Translations under genes and position numbers: made by a program
Assembly: GCF_017426705.2 (NCBI RefSeq)
Contig: NZ_CP147251.1
Coordinates: 726,501-790,500 of the forward strand
From: Enterococcus sp. DIV2402
GTDB lineage: Bacteria > Bacillota > Bacilli > Lactobacillales > Enterococcaceae
Reading direction: 5' to 3'
Length of the DNA: 64,000 nucleotides
The notes under the pieces: generated by a model
Databases searched by the model: none
Seen by the model: the letters and a program-made list of their open reading frames with translations, nothing else
Told to the model about the DNA's origin: nothing
Shown: positions 1 through 9,026 of the stretch, in pieces
Layout: each line of letters begins with the position of its first letter
How positions within the stretch are numbered: the first letter of the stretch is position 1

Positions 1-337
1 CAGTATGTTAGATCCAGAAGGTCGTGAAGAAGTTATTGCGACCATTAAAAAGATTAAGGAAGAAAATAATTTGACCGTTCTTTCTATTACGCATGATATT
101 GACGAGGCGGCAAATGCAAATCGTGTTTTAGTGATGCGTCAAGGGCAACTAGTAGATGAAGGAACGCCAGAAAAAATTTTTTCTGCTGGACCAAAATTAG
201 TTGAAATGGGATTAGATTTGCCTTTCCCAGAAAAACTAAAGCAATCGTTGAAACAACGTGGTGTTGATGTGCCACAAAACTATTTGACTGAAGAAGGGAT
301 GGTGGATTGGCTATGGACATCCATTTTGAAAAAGTAA
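1..337 (+). CDS. ecfA1: ECF transporter ATPase EcfA1, C-terminal part
   Basis: The reading frame enters from the left edge, so only about the last 111 residues are seen. The first visible residues (SMLDPEGR) are the D-loop just after Walker B, and THDIDEA carries the switch histidine. The rest is the C-terminal dimer domain of cobalt/ECF-type ATPases. EcfA1 pairs with EcfA2 and the membrane protein EcfT to energise uptake of vitamins by interchangeable S components. Its end overlaps ecfA2 by 25 nt, so the genes are translationally coupled. The ecfA1/ecfA2 assignment follows the usual gene order. Confidence 0.9.
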   Translation, partial: SMLDPEGREEVIATIKKIKEENNLTVLSITHDIDEAANANRVLVMRQGQLVDEGTPEKIFSAGPKLVEMGLDLPFPEKLKQSLKQRGVDVPQNYLTEEGMVDWLWTSILKK

Positions 338-1179
338 ATTTTACTTATCAACCAAAATCACCTTTTGAGCAACGAGTTTTATTTGATATTGATTTAGATA
401 TTAAAGAAGGTTCTTATACTGCACTAGTGGGCCATACAGGTAGTGGAAAGTCGACCTTATTGCAGCATTTGAATGCATTGTTGAAACCCACTTCAGGAAA
501 AGTATGGATTGGTGATCGTGAAATTACCCCTGAAACAAACAATAAAAATTTAAAACCTATTCGTAAAAAAGTAGGCATTGTTTTCCAATTTCCCGAAGCG
601 CAACTTTTTGAAGAAACGGTTGAAAAAGATATTGCTTTTGGTCCAAAGAATTTTGGTGTTTCAGAAGAAGAAGCGAAAATTTTAGCGAAAGAAAATCTAA
701 AATTAGTTGGTTTGGACGAAAGTTATTTGGAGCGTTCACCTTTTGATTTGTCTGGCGGACAAATGCGTCGAGTAGCGATTGCTGGCGTTTTAGCAATGGA
801 ACCAGAAGTATTGGTCCTAGATGAACCAACGGCGGGATTAGATCCTCAAGGACGTAAAGAAATGATGGAAATGTTTGAACGTTTGCATCAAGAAAAAAAT
901 ATTACCATTATCTTAGTAACGCATTTAATGGATGATGTTGCTAATTTTGCAGATTATGTATATGTTTTAGAAAAAGGTAAAATCGTGAAACGTGGAACGC
1001 CTGAAGAAGTTTTTCAAGATGTTGCTTGGTTACAAGAAAAACAATTAGGTGTCCCAACTGCCGCTGAATTCGCGCAACGTTTAATTGCGAAAGGCATCAC
1101 CTTTGAAACATTACCACTAACAGCAGAAGCCTTAGCAGATGCTCTTTTAGCGCAAGGAGGACTTGCTCATGATGAATAA
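313..1179 (+). CDS. ecfA2: ECF transporter ATPase EcfA2
   Basis: An ATP-binding subunit of about 288 residues with Walker A (GHTGSGKST), a Q-loop ([11 protein letters not shown]), the signature LSGGQ, Walker B ([12 protein letters not shown]) and the switch histidine (VTHLMDD). It dimerises with EcfA1 below EcfT on the cytoplasmic side of the membrane. I chose ATG 313 (protein starts [10 protein letters not shown]); a TTG six bases upstream (307) is a possible alternative. The gene overlaps ecfA1 by 25 nt and ecfT by 11 nt, consistent with one operon. S components such as the BioY encoded at 59.2 kb could share this module. Confidence 0.95.
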   Translation: MDIHFEKVNFTYQPKSPFEQRVLFDIDLDIKEGSYTALVGHTGSGKSTLLQHLNALLKPTSGKVWIGDREITPETNNKNLKPIRKKVGIVFQFPEAQLFEETVEKDIAFGPKNFGVSEEEAKILAKENLKLVGLDESYLERSPFDLSGGQMRRVAIAGVLAMEPEVLVLDEPTAGLDPQGRKEMMEMFERLHQEKNITIILVTHLMDDVANFADYVYVLEKGKIVKRGTPEEVFQDVAWLQEKQLGVPTAAEFAQRLIAKGITFETLPLTAEALADALLAQGGLAHDE

Positions 1180-1966
1180 ACTGATTTTAGGTCGTTATAT
1201 TCCAGGGGATTCATTAATTCATCGTTTAGATCCACGAACTAAATTATTAATGAGTTTTTATTTTATTGGAATTATCTTCTTTGCAAATAATTGGCAAAGT
1301 TATCTGTTTTTATCGGTATTTACTTTGTTTTGTGTCTTTTTATCAAAAGTTGATTTTGGTTTCTTTTTACGTGGTGTGCGACCACTTTTATGGTTGATTC
1401 TGTTTACAGTCGCCCTGCAAATGTTTTTTACAAGTGGCGGACAGATTTACTGGCAATGGGGAATTTTTCGTTTGACGGAATACGGCGTTCAAAATGGGAT
1501 TTTCATTTTTTGCCGTTTCGTCTTAATTATTTTTATGTCCACGCTCTTAACTTTAACGACACCACCTTTAGAACTATCGGATGCAATAGAATATATCTTG
1601 CGACCATTAAAAGCTATTAAGTTTCCTGTTCATGAAATTTCGTTAATGCTGTCCATTGCTTTACGCTTTGTACCAACTTTAATGGATGAGACAGAAAAAA
1701 TCATGAATGCGCAACGTGCGCGAGGCGTTGATTTTGGTGAAGGGAATTTAGTTCAAAAAATGAAAGCTGTGGTACCATTGTTGATTCCGTTGTTTGTAAG
1801 TAGTTTTAATCGAGCGGACGACTTAGCGACAGCCATGGAAGCACGTGGTTACCAAGGTGGCGAAGGTCGCAGTAAATATCGTGTGTTGCATTGGCATACT
1901 CGAGATACCATCACAGTAATTGTTTATGTGTTTGTTACTGTGGGATTGATTTATTTAAGAAACTAA
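1169..1966 (+). CDS. ecfT: ECF transporter transmembrane subunit EcfT
   Basis: An integral membrane protein of 265 residues with several hydrophobic segments. Two Ala-Arg-Gly coupling motifs are visible ([10 protein letters not shown] and [10 protein letters not shown]); these insert into the two ATPases and transmit ATP hydrolysis to the S component. ATG 1169 sits 8 nt after a strong AAGGAGG at 1154-1160, inside the end of ecfA2. It is followed by an inverted repeat and then truA. Confidence 0.95.
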   Translation: MMNKLILGRYIPGDSLIHRLDPRTKLLMSFYFIGIIFFANNWQSYLFLSVFTLFCVFLSKVDFGFFLRGVRPLLWLILFTVALQMFFTSGGQIYWQWGIFRLTEYGVQNGIFIFCRFVLIIFMSTLLTLTTPPLELSDAIEYILRPLKAIKFPVHEISLMLSIALRFVPTLMDETEKIMNAQRARGVDFGEGNLVQKMKAVVPLLIPLFVSSFNRADDLATAMEARGYQGGEGRSKYRVLHWHTRDTITVIVYVFVTVGLIYLRN

Positions 1967-1998
1967 TAAATGATAGTATAAATAGAAGTGAAAAATAC

Positions 1999-2049
1999 CC
2001 GAATTATAGAAGAGATGCCTAGTAACCTCACTATAATTCGGATATTTTG
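1999..2049 (+). terminator. Stem-loop between ecfT and truA
   Basis: CCGAATTATAG (1999-2009) is exactly complementary to CTATAATTCGG (2031-2041), with a 21-nt loop, followed by a T-rich stretch. It could end ecfT transcripts or process or attenuate read-through into truA. The stem is AT-rich and the loop long, so termination is a moderate call. Confidence 0.5.
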
Positions 2050-2092
2050 TTGTTAAAATGCTACGCTATACTACTTTGGAGGAAAGAAAAAC

Positions 2093-2833
2093 ATGGTTCG
2101 ATATAAAGCAATTATTGCCTATGATGGAACAAATTTTAATGGTTTTCAACGTCAATCTTCTGGACGTACGGTTCAAGAAGAAGTAGAAAAAACATTGACA
2201 AAAATGGCAAATCAACGAATAGAAATACATGGTTCTGGTCGTACAGATGCTGGCGTACATGCGTTAGGCCAAGTGATTCATTTTGACTTTCCGTATGAAC
2301 GTCCGCTAGAAAAAATGCGTTTTGGCTTAGATACCCAAACGCCAGATGATGTCGCTGTAAAATCAGTCGAATTGGTGGCTGAAGATTTCCATTCACGCTA
2401 TTTAGTGAAGGAGAAAATCTATGAGTTTCGTGTCGACATTGGCAAACCTCGTAGTCCATTTCGTCGTTTTTATGCGAGTTATTTCCCGTATGCGATTGAT
2501 GTGGCAAAAATTGAACGGGCGTTACCAGATTTTTTAGGTACACATGATTTTACATCGTTTTGTGCAACTGGCAGTTCAGTAGAAGACAAAACTAGAACAA
2601 TTTATGAAGCGAATGTCAGGGTCAATGAAATGGGGGATGAGTTAGTATTCACTTTCCGTGGAGATGGTTTTTTATATAAAATGATCCGTATTATGGTAGG
2701 TACGCTTTTGAAAATTGGCAATGATCGAATGCCAGCTGATAGTATTCCTGCAATTATTGCAGGAAAAGATCGTAATTTAGCTGGTCCAACAGCGCATCCA
2801 GAAGGACTTTATTTAAAAGAAGTACGTTATTAA
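2093..2833 (+). CDS. truA: tRNA pseudouridine(38-40) synthase TruA
   Basis: A protein of 246 residues, usual for the family. It isomerises uridines at positions 38-40 in tRNA anticodon arms. The catalytic motif GRTDAGVHA is present with the nucleophile at Asp52, and the RNA-binding FQRQ region lies near the N-terminus. The ribosome site TTTGGAGGAAAG precedes ATG 2093. It follows ecfT as in many Firmicutes and ends at a strong bidirectional hairpin shared with convergent glnA. Confidence 0.96.
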   Translation: MVRYKAIIAYDGTNFNGFQRQSSGRTVQEEVEKTLTKMANQRIEIHGSGRTDAGVHALGQVIHFDFPYERPLEKMRFGLDTQTPDDVAVKSVELVAEDFHSRYLVKEKIYEFRVDIGKPRSPFRRFYASYFPYAIDVAKIERALPDFLGTHDFTSFCATGSSVEDKTRTIYEANVRVNEMGDELVFTFRGDGFLYKMIRIMVGTLLKIGNDRMPADSIPAIIAGKDRNLAGPTAHPEGLYLKEVRY

Positions 2834-2876
2834 AAAGGGCTCAGAAATCAATAATGATTTCTGAACCCTTTTTTTG
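2834..2876. terminator. Bidirectional terminator truA/glnA
   Basis: A long stem (AAAGGGCTCAGAAATCA paired with TGATTTCTGAACCCTTT, one mismatch) with a 4-nt loop has A-runs and T-runs on both sides. It lies between the stop codons of convergent truA and glnA and should act on both strands. Confidence 0.9.
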
Positions 2877-2877
2877 T

Positions 2878-4218
2878 TTAATAAAGTTCTAAATATTGTT
2901 CTCTTTCCCATTCTGAAACAGATTGTTTGTAGGCATCCCATTCAAAACGTTTTGAAACTAAGAAATTATTGAAAATATGATCACCTAAGGCATCTTTAAT
3001 AACGTCATCTTTACGTAATTCTTTTAAAGCATTGTGTAAAGTTGAAGGTAAGTCAGAAATTTTAGCTGCTGCGCGTTCGTCTTCATTCATGACATAGATG
3101 TTGCTGTTAACCGCTGGAGTTGGCGTTAGTTCTTGTTTTATACCATCTAGTCCAGCTTGTAGTAAAGCTGCCATTGCTAAATATGGGTTAGCAGAAGGGT
3201 CTACAGAACGTAATTCTAAACGTGTAGATAGACCACGTGATTCTGGTACACGAATTAATGGTGAACGGTTTCTACCTGACCATGCAACATAAACGGGTGC
3301 TTCATATCCTGGAACTAAACGTTTGTAAGAGTTCACTGTTGGGTTACAAATGGCAGTATAGGCACGGGCATGTTCTAATAAACCAGCAAGGAAATGATAG
3401 GCAGTAGCACTTAGCTCCATCTCGTTTTCTGGATCATAGAAGGCATTTTCCTCGCCTTTAAATAATGACATGTTACAGTGCATCCCAGAGCCATTAATGC
3501 CGTATAAAGGTTTTGGCATAAAGGTTGCGTGTAGTCCGTGTTTTCTAGCAATCGTTTTAACCACTAGTTTAAATGTTTGAATGTTATCGCAAGCTTCTAA
3601 AACATTTGCGTATTTAAAGTCAATTTCGTGTTGTCCGGGAGCTACTTCATGGTGGGAGGCTTCTACTTCAAAACCTAAACTTTCTAATTCTAATACAATA
3701 TCACGACGGCAGTTTTCGCCTAAATCGGTCGGAGCAAAATCAAAATAACCGCCTTGGTCGTTTAAATCTGTCGTAATTTCGCCATGTTCATCTAATTTAA
3801 ATAAGAAAAATTCTGGTTCAGGACCTAAGTTAAAGGAAGTGAAACCAAGAGCTTCCATATCTGCAAGTGCACGTTTTAAATTGCCACGGGGATCTCCAGC
3901 AAATGGTGTACCATCAGGATTGTAGATATCACAAATTAATCGGGCAACTTTTCCATGTTCGCTTTCCCATGGGAAAATCATCCATGTGGCTAAATCTGGA
4001 TAAAGATACATATCACTTTCTTCAATACGTACGAAGCCCTCAATTGAAGAGCCGTCGAACATCATCTTATTTTCCAATACCTTATCTAATTGACTGATTG
4101 GAACTTCTACATTTTTTATGACACCAAGAATATCGGTAAACATCAAACGTAAAAAGCGGACATTTTCTTTTTTGGCAATTTCTTTAATTTCGGCTACGGT
4201 ATTGCTCGTTTTGGTCAT
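2878..4218 (-). CDS. glnA: Glutamine synthetase type I
   Basis: A 446-residue class I-alpha glutamine synthetase that makes glutamine from glutamate, ammonia and ATP in the cytoplasm. Visible motifs are DGSSIEGF (residues 55-62), the [13 protein letters not shown] metal/ATP region, NGSGMHCN and NRSPLIRVP. Arg64 sits where Bacillus GS-alpha has the Arg needed for feedback inhibition. The length and absence of the adenylylation region fit the Gram-positive type. Unlike the common glnR-glnA operon, no glnR lies upstream; the gene is divergent from gltB and has its own promoter and GlnR-type box. Confidence 0.97.
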   Translation of the reverse strand: MTKTSNTVAEIKEIAKKENVRFLRLMFTDILGVIKNVEVPISQLDKVLENKMMFDGSSIEGFVRIEESDMYLYPDLATWMIFPWESEHGKVARLICDIYNPDGTPFAGDPRGNLKRALADMEALGFTSFNLGPEPEFFLFKLDEHGEITTDLNDQGGYFDFAPTDLGENCRRDIVLELESLGFEVEASHHEVAPGQHEIDFKYANVLEACDNIQTFKLVVKTIARKHGLHATFMPKPLYGINGSGMHCNMSLFKGEENAFYDPENEMELSATAYHFLAGLLEHARAYTAICNPTVNSYKRLVPGYEAPVYVAWSGRNRSPLIRVPESRGLSTRLELRSVDPSANPYLAMAALLQAGLDGIKQELTPTPAVNSNIYVMNEDERAAAKISDLPSTLHNALKELRKDDVIKDALGDHIFNNFLVSKRFEWDAYKQSVSEWEREQYLELY

Positions 4219-4272
4219 ATTATCCCATCCTTTTATTCATTATCATCTATTAAGTGTAAGTTGAAGGAAGTC

Positions 4273-4302
4273 ACTGAAAAAGTTGGTTTTCCTCGTTTCA
4301 GT
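4273..4302 (-). other. Small hairpin in the glnA leader
   Basis: ACTGAAA (4273-4279) and TTTCAGT (4296-4302) can pair in the roughly 100-nt untranslated leader of glnA. No known riboswitch motif was recognised. Confidence 0.3.
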
Positions 4303-4326
4303 TCGTTCCGTTCAATTTATATTGGA

Positions 4327-4355
4327 ACTATACCAATTATTTTTTTACTTGTCAA
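4327..4355 (-). promoter_or_regulatory. glnA promoter
   Basis: On the minus strand, a consensus -35 TTGACA (4355-4350) is separated by exactly 17 bp from a -10 TATAGT (4332-4327). The start site would be near 4320, giving a leader of about 100 nt. A GlnR-type palindrome lies 7 bp upstream of the -35. Confidence 0.85.
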
Positions 4356-4362
4356 TCATTTA

Positions 4363-4379
4363 TGTTAGAAAATGTAACA
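4363..4379. promoter_or_regulatory. GlnR/TnrA-type operator 1
   Basis: TGTTA-N7-TAACA is a perfect match to the TGTNA-N7-TNACA consensus of GlnR/TnrA. It lies just upstream of the glnA -35 and about 80 bp upstream of the gltB start site. GlnR bound to feedback-inhibited GlnA normally represses such genes when glutamine is plentiful. Confidence 0.85.
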
Positions 4380-4402
4380 TAAATCAATATTTTTTTAAAA
4401 AT

Positions 4403-4421
4403 GATAATGATTCTCATTGAT
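4403..4421. promoter_or_regulatory. Fur-like box upstream of gltB
   Basis: GATAATGATTCTCATTGAT matches the classical 19-bp Fur box at 14 positions, including the whole first GATAATGAT. It lies upstream of the gltB -35. Iron control would make sense because GltB and GltD are iron-sulfur proteins, but a single in-sequence match is only suggestive. Confidence 0.45.
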
Positions 4422-4437
4422 TTTAATATGAAATTTC

Positions 4438-4473
4438 TTGTTTTATTAAAAAATGATGTGATATAATCTTACA
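4438..4473 (+). promoter_or_regulatory. gltB promoter with overlapping GlnR operator 2
   Basis: The -35-like TTGTTT (4438-4443) and -10 TATAAT (4462-4467) are 18 bp apart. TGTGA-N7-TTACA at 4457-4473 fits TGTNA-N7-TNACA perfectly, and the -10 lies inside it. A regulator bound here would block RNA polymerase directly. This second box makes nitrogen control of gltBD likely. Confidence 0.8.
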
Positions 4474-4535
4474 TAACGAAAAGAACGAAACGTTTTCACG
4501 ACTGTTTTTCAGAATATTCAGAAGAAGGTGGCTCC

Positions 4536-7500
4536 ATGAAAAATGAAATGATGAAACAAACAATGTATCGTCCCAGCTTTGAAAAAGATGCTTGTGGGAT
4601 GGGATTTATTGCTCAAAGAGATGGAAAAGCTTCAAGAAAATTAATCGATTATGCCTTGATGATGTTGGAACGAATGAATCATCGCGGGGGAACAGGCGCC
4701 GAAGCTGATACAGGCGATGGTGCGGGTATTCTAATGGCTATGCCGGATCGTTTCTTTCGTAAAGAAGCCTTGAAGTTAGGCGTCCATTTACCGAAACAAT
4801 CAGAATATGCAGTAGCTATGTTGTTTTTACCTAAAGATAAAGAAGAAAAACATTCATTGCAACAATCAATGGTAAAAGATATTTCAGCTGCAGGATTTCG
4901 AGTGTTGTTGGAAAGAGAGGTACCTTACGCCTTTTATCAATGTGGACCTGGAGCACAAAAAGTCATGCCAAGCTTTGTTCAATTATTTATTGAAAAACCA
5001 ATCGATGTAAATGCAGGTAGACAGTTCGAAGACCAACTATACCATTTGCGAAGAAGCCTCGAAAAAAGTTATCAAGCTGACGAGTTATCGATTTGTAGTT
5101 TATCCAGCCAAACGATTGTTTATAAGGGGATGTTGCATGCCTATCAAGTCGGATTATTTTTCACAGATTTACAAGATTCAGAAATGGAGACAAGTATTGC
5201 TTTAACTCATTCACGTTTCTCGACGAATACTTTTCCAAGTTGGAATCGAGCGCAACCGTTTCGCTTCTTAGCACACAATGGTGAAATCAATACGTTACGT
5301 GGTGCCGAAAACTGGATGCACAGTCATCAAATAGAAATGTACGACGAAGAAAATTCTGATTCAGCTAAATTGGAAAATTGTTTAGAATATTTGTATCGCA
5401 ACGGGCGAGACATTCCGCAATCTTTAATGATGATGGTACCAGAAGCTTGGTCAAAAACGGCAAATTTATCAGAGGAGCTAACCGCTTTTAATGAATACAA
5501 TGCAAGTTTCATGACCCCGTGGGATGGACCGGCTGCTTTGTGTTTTACGGATGGAAAAATGGTTGGTGCCACGTTAGATCGCAATGGATTACGCCCATCG
5601 AGGTATTGGATTACTGAAGAAGGATTAGTTGTCGTAGCTTCAGAGTCTGGTGTAGTTGATTTACCAGCAGCTACGATTATTGAAAAAGGGGTGCTGGGTC
5701 CGGCTAATATGTTTTTAGTTGATACAACGACAGGGGAAATTCATCATAATAATGAAATCAAAGAGCAATATGCGAAAGCTTATCCTTATCGTAAATGGTT
5801 AACCAAACATTTACTTTCTTTAGAATCATTAACCGATGTAGAGGAAAAAAGCACCTATACCGAAGACGACATGTTGATGTTATGGAAAATGTTTGGCTAT
5901 ACCGATGAGATGATTCGGACCTTGATTATTCCCATGGCAGAAGAGGGAGAGGAGCCGGTCGTTTCAATGGGATTTGATTCGCCACTAGCAGTATTAAGTG
6001 AGCAACCACAATCGTTATTTACTTATTTTAAACAGCAATTTGCCCAAGTCACAAATCCGCCGATTGATGCAATTCGCGAGAAGATGGTTATCGGTACCGA
6101 GTTGTTTTTAGGTTGTGATGGCGAAATTGAAAAAGACCATCCACAAAATTGTCGGAAATTAAAAATTGAAAGTCCAATTTTAACGACTAGTGATTTTTTT
6201 AAAATTCAGCAATTAAAGCAAAAACATCAAAAAACAGTGACGCAATCGATTTTATACGATTATTCAGAGACAAAACAAAATGGTTTGTATCATGCCTTAG
6301 ATGCTTTATTTAGAGAAGCAGAAGCAAAAATTGATCAAGGGGCAACTATTCTGATTTTATCCGATAGAAATGCTACGAAAGGCAAACGGCCAATTCCTAT
6401 TTTATTAGCCGTTTCTGGTCTTTACAATTATTTAGTCAGACAAAGAAAAGGTGCCAAAGCATCCATTGTGGTAGATACGGCAGAAGTTTGCGAAATTCAT
6501 CATTATGCCACGCTGATTGGATATGGTGCTAGCGGTATTCATCCATACGGTGCCTATGCCACGTTAGAATATTTTGACTTGAAGGATAAAGTTGAAAACT
6601 ATCGCAAAGCGTGTGAAAAAGGCATCATTAAAATTATGTCACGGATGGGAATTTCGACAGTTGCAGGTTATCATGGTGCCCAATTATTTGAAGTAGTAGG
6701 TATTTCTAAGGAAGTAACTGATCAATATTTCACAGGAACGGCTTCGCGAATTGGTGGATTATCATTAGCACAAATTGAAAAAGAATATAGTTTACGCTAT
6801 GAATTAGCTTTTGGTGAAAAGCATCGGGATTATTTACCATCTGGAGGCAGTTTCCAATATAAGGCGGATGGCGAACATCATTTATATAATCCCACGACGA
6901 TTTATAATTTCCAAAAAGCAGTTCGTACTAATGACTATTCATTATATAAAAAATATGCCACACAAATGGATAATGAAGCCTTAGAAAATCCCACGACATT
7001 ACGTTCAATGTGGATGTTTAAAAAATCCAGAACTTCAATTGCGCTAGATGAAGTAGAACCAGCCACAACGATTGTTAAACGTTTTAAAGTTGGTGCGATG
7101 TCGTATGGTTCTTTAAGTGAAGAAGCACATAAATGTATTGCAGAAGCGATGAATAATATCGGGGCAAAATCAAATTGTGGCGAGGGTGGCGAGCATCGTG
7201 AGCGTTTCAAGGTGCAACCAAATGGTAAAAATTATAATAGTAAAATTAAACAAGTTGCATCAGGCCGGTTTGGCGTAAATACAGAATATCTGATGAATGC
7301 CGAAGAATTACAAATTAAAATGGCGCAAGGTGCAAAACCAGGAGAAGGCGGACAATTACCTGCTAATAAAGCTTTTCCATGGGTTGCTGAAATCCGTGGT
7401 TCTACGCCAGGCGTCCAATTGATTTCGCCACCACCGCATCATGATATTTATTCGATTGAAGATTTGGCGCAATTAATTTATGACTTAAAAACAGTCAATC

Positions 7501-9020
7501 CCTATGCCAAAATCAATGTGAAATTGGTTTCTAGTACAGGCGTCGGAACGATTGCGACAGGTGTTGTTAAAGCAGGTGCAGATGTGGTGGTCATTTCCGG
7601 CTATGATGGTGGAACAGGCGCTTCTCCTCGGACAGCCGTTCGGGATGCGGGACTTCCTTGGGAAATGGGATTAGCCGAGGCACACCAAACCTTACTGATG
7701 AATAACTTGCGCCAACGAATGACTTTAGAAACTGATGGGAAATTAATGACTGGTCGTGATATTGCGGTTGCAGCTTTGTTAGGAGCAGAAGAATACAGTT
7801 TTGCTTCATTGCCACTGGTTGCAATTGGCTGTGTGATGATGCGCGTGTGTAGTTTAAATACTTGTCCAGTCGGGATTGCGACTCAAAATCCTGCTTTACG
7901 GAAATTCTTTGTCGGAAAACCAGAGCATATTGTCAATATGATGATGTATTTGGCAGAAGATTTACGGGAGGTCATGGCAGAGTTAGGTTTTAAAACCATT
8001 GATGAAATGATTGGTCATGGGGAATGCCTAGTGCCACGTTTTGTTGCGAAAGGGAAAGCCAAATCATTAGACTTTTCGAACATGATTGGTCACGAATTAG
8101 GGATTGCTCGCAAGACGGTTGATCCGTTTTTAGAGAAACGTCAATGGAAAGAATTAGATACCTATGCGCAAGCTGCTATTGAGTTTGAACAGCCAACGAA
8201 TGTCCAACAGTCAATCAATAACGTGCAACGGACAGTCGGCGCACGAATGGGCGGTTGGATTGCCGAACGATTTGGTAACTATACCTTGAAACCAGGATTG
8301 CTACGTTACACTTATACAGGAATTGCAGGTCAGAGTTTTGGTGCATTTACTGTGCAAGGAATGGAATTGAAACTCATTGGAGAAGCGAATGATTATGTAG
8401 CTAAAGGCTTGAGTGGCGGACGTTTGATTATCGTTCCACCAGAAGATGCAAGCTATGATGTCGAAAATTCAACGATTGTTGGGAACGTCGCTTGTTTTGG
8501 TGCCAATCGCGGTGAAGCTTATTTCAGAGGTTTTGCAGGCGAACGATTCTGTGTCAGAAATAGTGGAGCAAACGTCGTGGTTGAAGGCGTAGGTGACCAT
8601 GGTTGTGAATATATGACTGGTGGAACAGTCGTTATCTTAGGAAAAACTGGTCGAAATTTTGGTGCAGGAATGTCTGGTGGGGTGGCTTACGTTTATGATC
8701 CGGAAAATCAATTTGCAGAAAAATGTAATTTAGAAATGGTGGAATTGTATCGTATTGGCGAAACCGAAGACGACAATCAATTGAAAAAATTGCTTGAGAA
8801 TCATTTCCAATATACTGATTCTTTGAAAGCCGCAGAAATTTTACAAGACTGGGAAACAACAAGTCAACATTTTGTGAAAGTATATCCACGTGAATACCAT
8901 CGTATGGTTGCAGCAACCAATGAAATGCGTCGTGCAGGTTTTGCAGAAGAAGAAGTGCTAGCCAAAGCTTTTGAAGCAGTTGTCGGTGCTCAATTATCGA
9001 TTCCAGTCGGGAAGGAGTGA
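4536..9020 (+). CDS. gltB: Glutamate synthase (NADPH) large subunit
   Basis: A 1494-residue GOGAT large subunit (called GltA in Bacillus). It releases ammonia from glutamine and transfers it to 2-oxoglutarate, giving two glutamates. The class II amidotransferase nucleophile is Cys20 (ACGMGF), exposed after removal of a short propeptide. The FMN/synthase domain includes MSYGSLSEEAH, GEGGEH and the 3Fe-4S cysteines C1099, C1105 and C1110. The C-terminal GXGXG beta-helix ends the protein. Full length and intact. It is translationally linked to gltD and transcribed from a GlnR-type promoter divergent from glnA. Confidence 0.97.
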   Translation: MKNEMMKQTMYRPSFEKDACGMGFIAQRDGKASRKLIDYALMMLERMNHRGGTGAEADTGDGAGILMAMPDRFFRKEALKLGVHLPKQSEYAVAMLFLPKDKEEKHSLQQSMVKDISAAGFRVLLEREVPYAFYQCGPGAQKVMPSFVQLFIEKPIDVNAGRQFEDQLYHLRRSLEKSYQADELSICSLSSQTIVYKGMLHAYQVGLFFTDLQDSEMETSIALTHSRFSTNTFPSWNRAQPFRFLAHNGEINTLRGAENWMHSHQIEMYDEENSDSAKLENCLEYLYRNGRDIPQSLMMMVPEAWSKTANLSEELTAFNEYNASFMTPWDGPAALCFTDGKMVGATLDRNGLRPSRYWITEEGLVVVASESGVVDLPAATIIEKGVLGPANMFLVDTTTGEIHHNNEIKEQYAKAYPYRKWLTKHLLSLESLTDVEEKSTYTEDDMLMLWKMFGYTDEMIRTLIIPMAEEGEEPVVSMGFDSPLAVLSEQPQSLFTYFKQQFAQVTNPPIDAIREKMVIGTELFLGCDGEIEKDHPQNCRKLKIESPILTTSDFFKIQQLKQKHQKTVTQSILYDYSETKQNGLYHALDALFREAEAKIDQGATILILSDRNATKGKRPIPILLAVSGLYNYLVRQRKGAKASIVVDTAEVCEIHHYATLIGYGASGIHPYGAYATLEYFDLKDKVENYRKACEKGIIKIMSRMGISTVAGYHGAQLFEVVGISKEVTDQYFTGTASRIGGLSLAQIEKEYSLRYELAFGEKHRDYLPSGGSFQYKADGEHHLYNPTTIYNFQKAVRTNDYSLYKKYATQMDNEALENPTTLRSMWMFKKSRTSIALDEVEPATTIVKRFKVGAMSYGSLSEEAHKCIAEAMNNIGAKSNCGEGGEHRERFKVQPNGKNYNSKIKQVASGRFGVNTEYLMNAEELQIKMAQGAKPGEGGQLPANKAFPWVAEIRGSTPGVQLISPPPHHDIYSIEDLAQLIYDLKTVNPYAKINVKLVSSTGVGTIATGVVKAGADVVVISGYDGGTGASPRTAVRDAGLPWEMGLAEAHQTLLMNNLRQRMTLETDGKLMTGRDIAVAALLGAEEYSFASLPLVAIGCVMMRVCSLNTCPVGIATQNPALRKFFVGKPEHIVNMMMYLAEDLREVMAELGFKTIDEMIGHGECLVPRFVAKGKAKSLDFSNMIGHELGIARKTVDPFLEKRQWKELDTYAQAAIEFEQPTNVQQSINNVQRTVGARMGGWIAERFGNYTLKPGLLRYTYTGIAGQSFGAFTVQGMELKLIGEANDYVAKGLSGGRLIIVPPEDASYDVENSTIVGNVACFGANRGEAYFRGFAGERFCVRNSGANVVVEGVGDHGCEYMTGGTVVILGKTGRNFGAGMSGGVAYVYDPENQFAEKCNLEMVELYRIGETEDDNQLKKLLENHFQYTDSLKAAEILQDWETTSQHFVKVYPREYHRMVAATNEMRRAGFAEEEVLAKAFEAVVGAQLSIPVGKE

Positions 9021-9026
9021 GTGAAA

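Noticed and set aside
425..432. Reverse complement of GCCCACTA (part of the putative guide region) inside ecfA2
   Set aside because: Only 8 nt, inside a coding region away from a promoter, and expected by chance in 64 kb.
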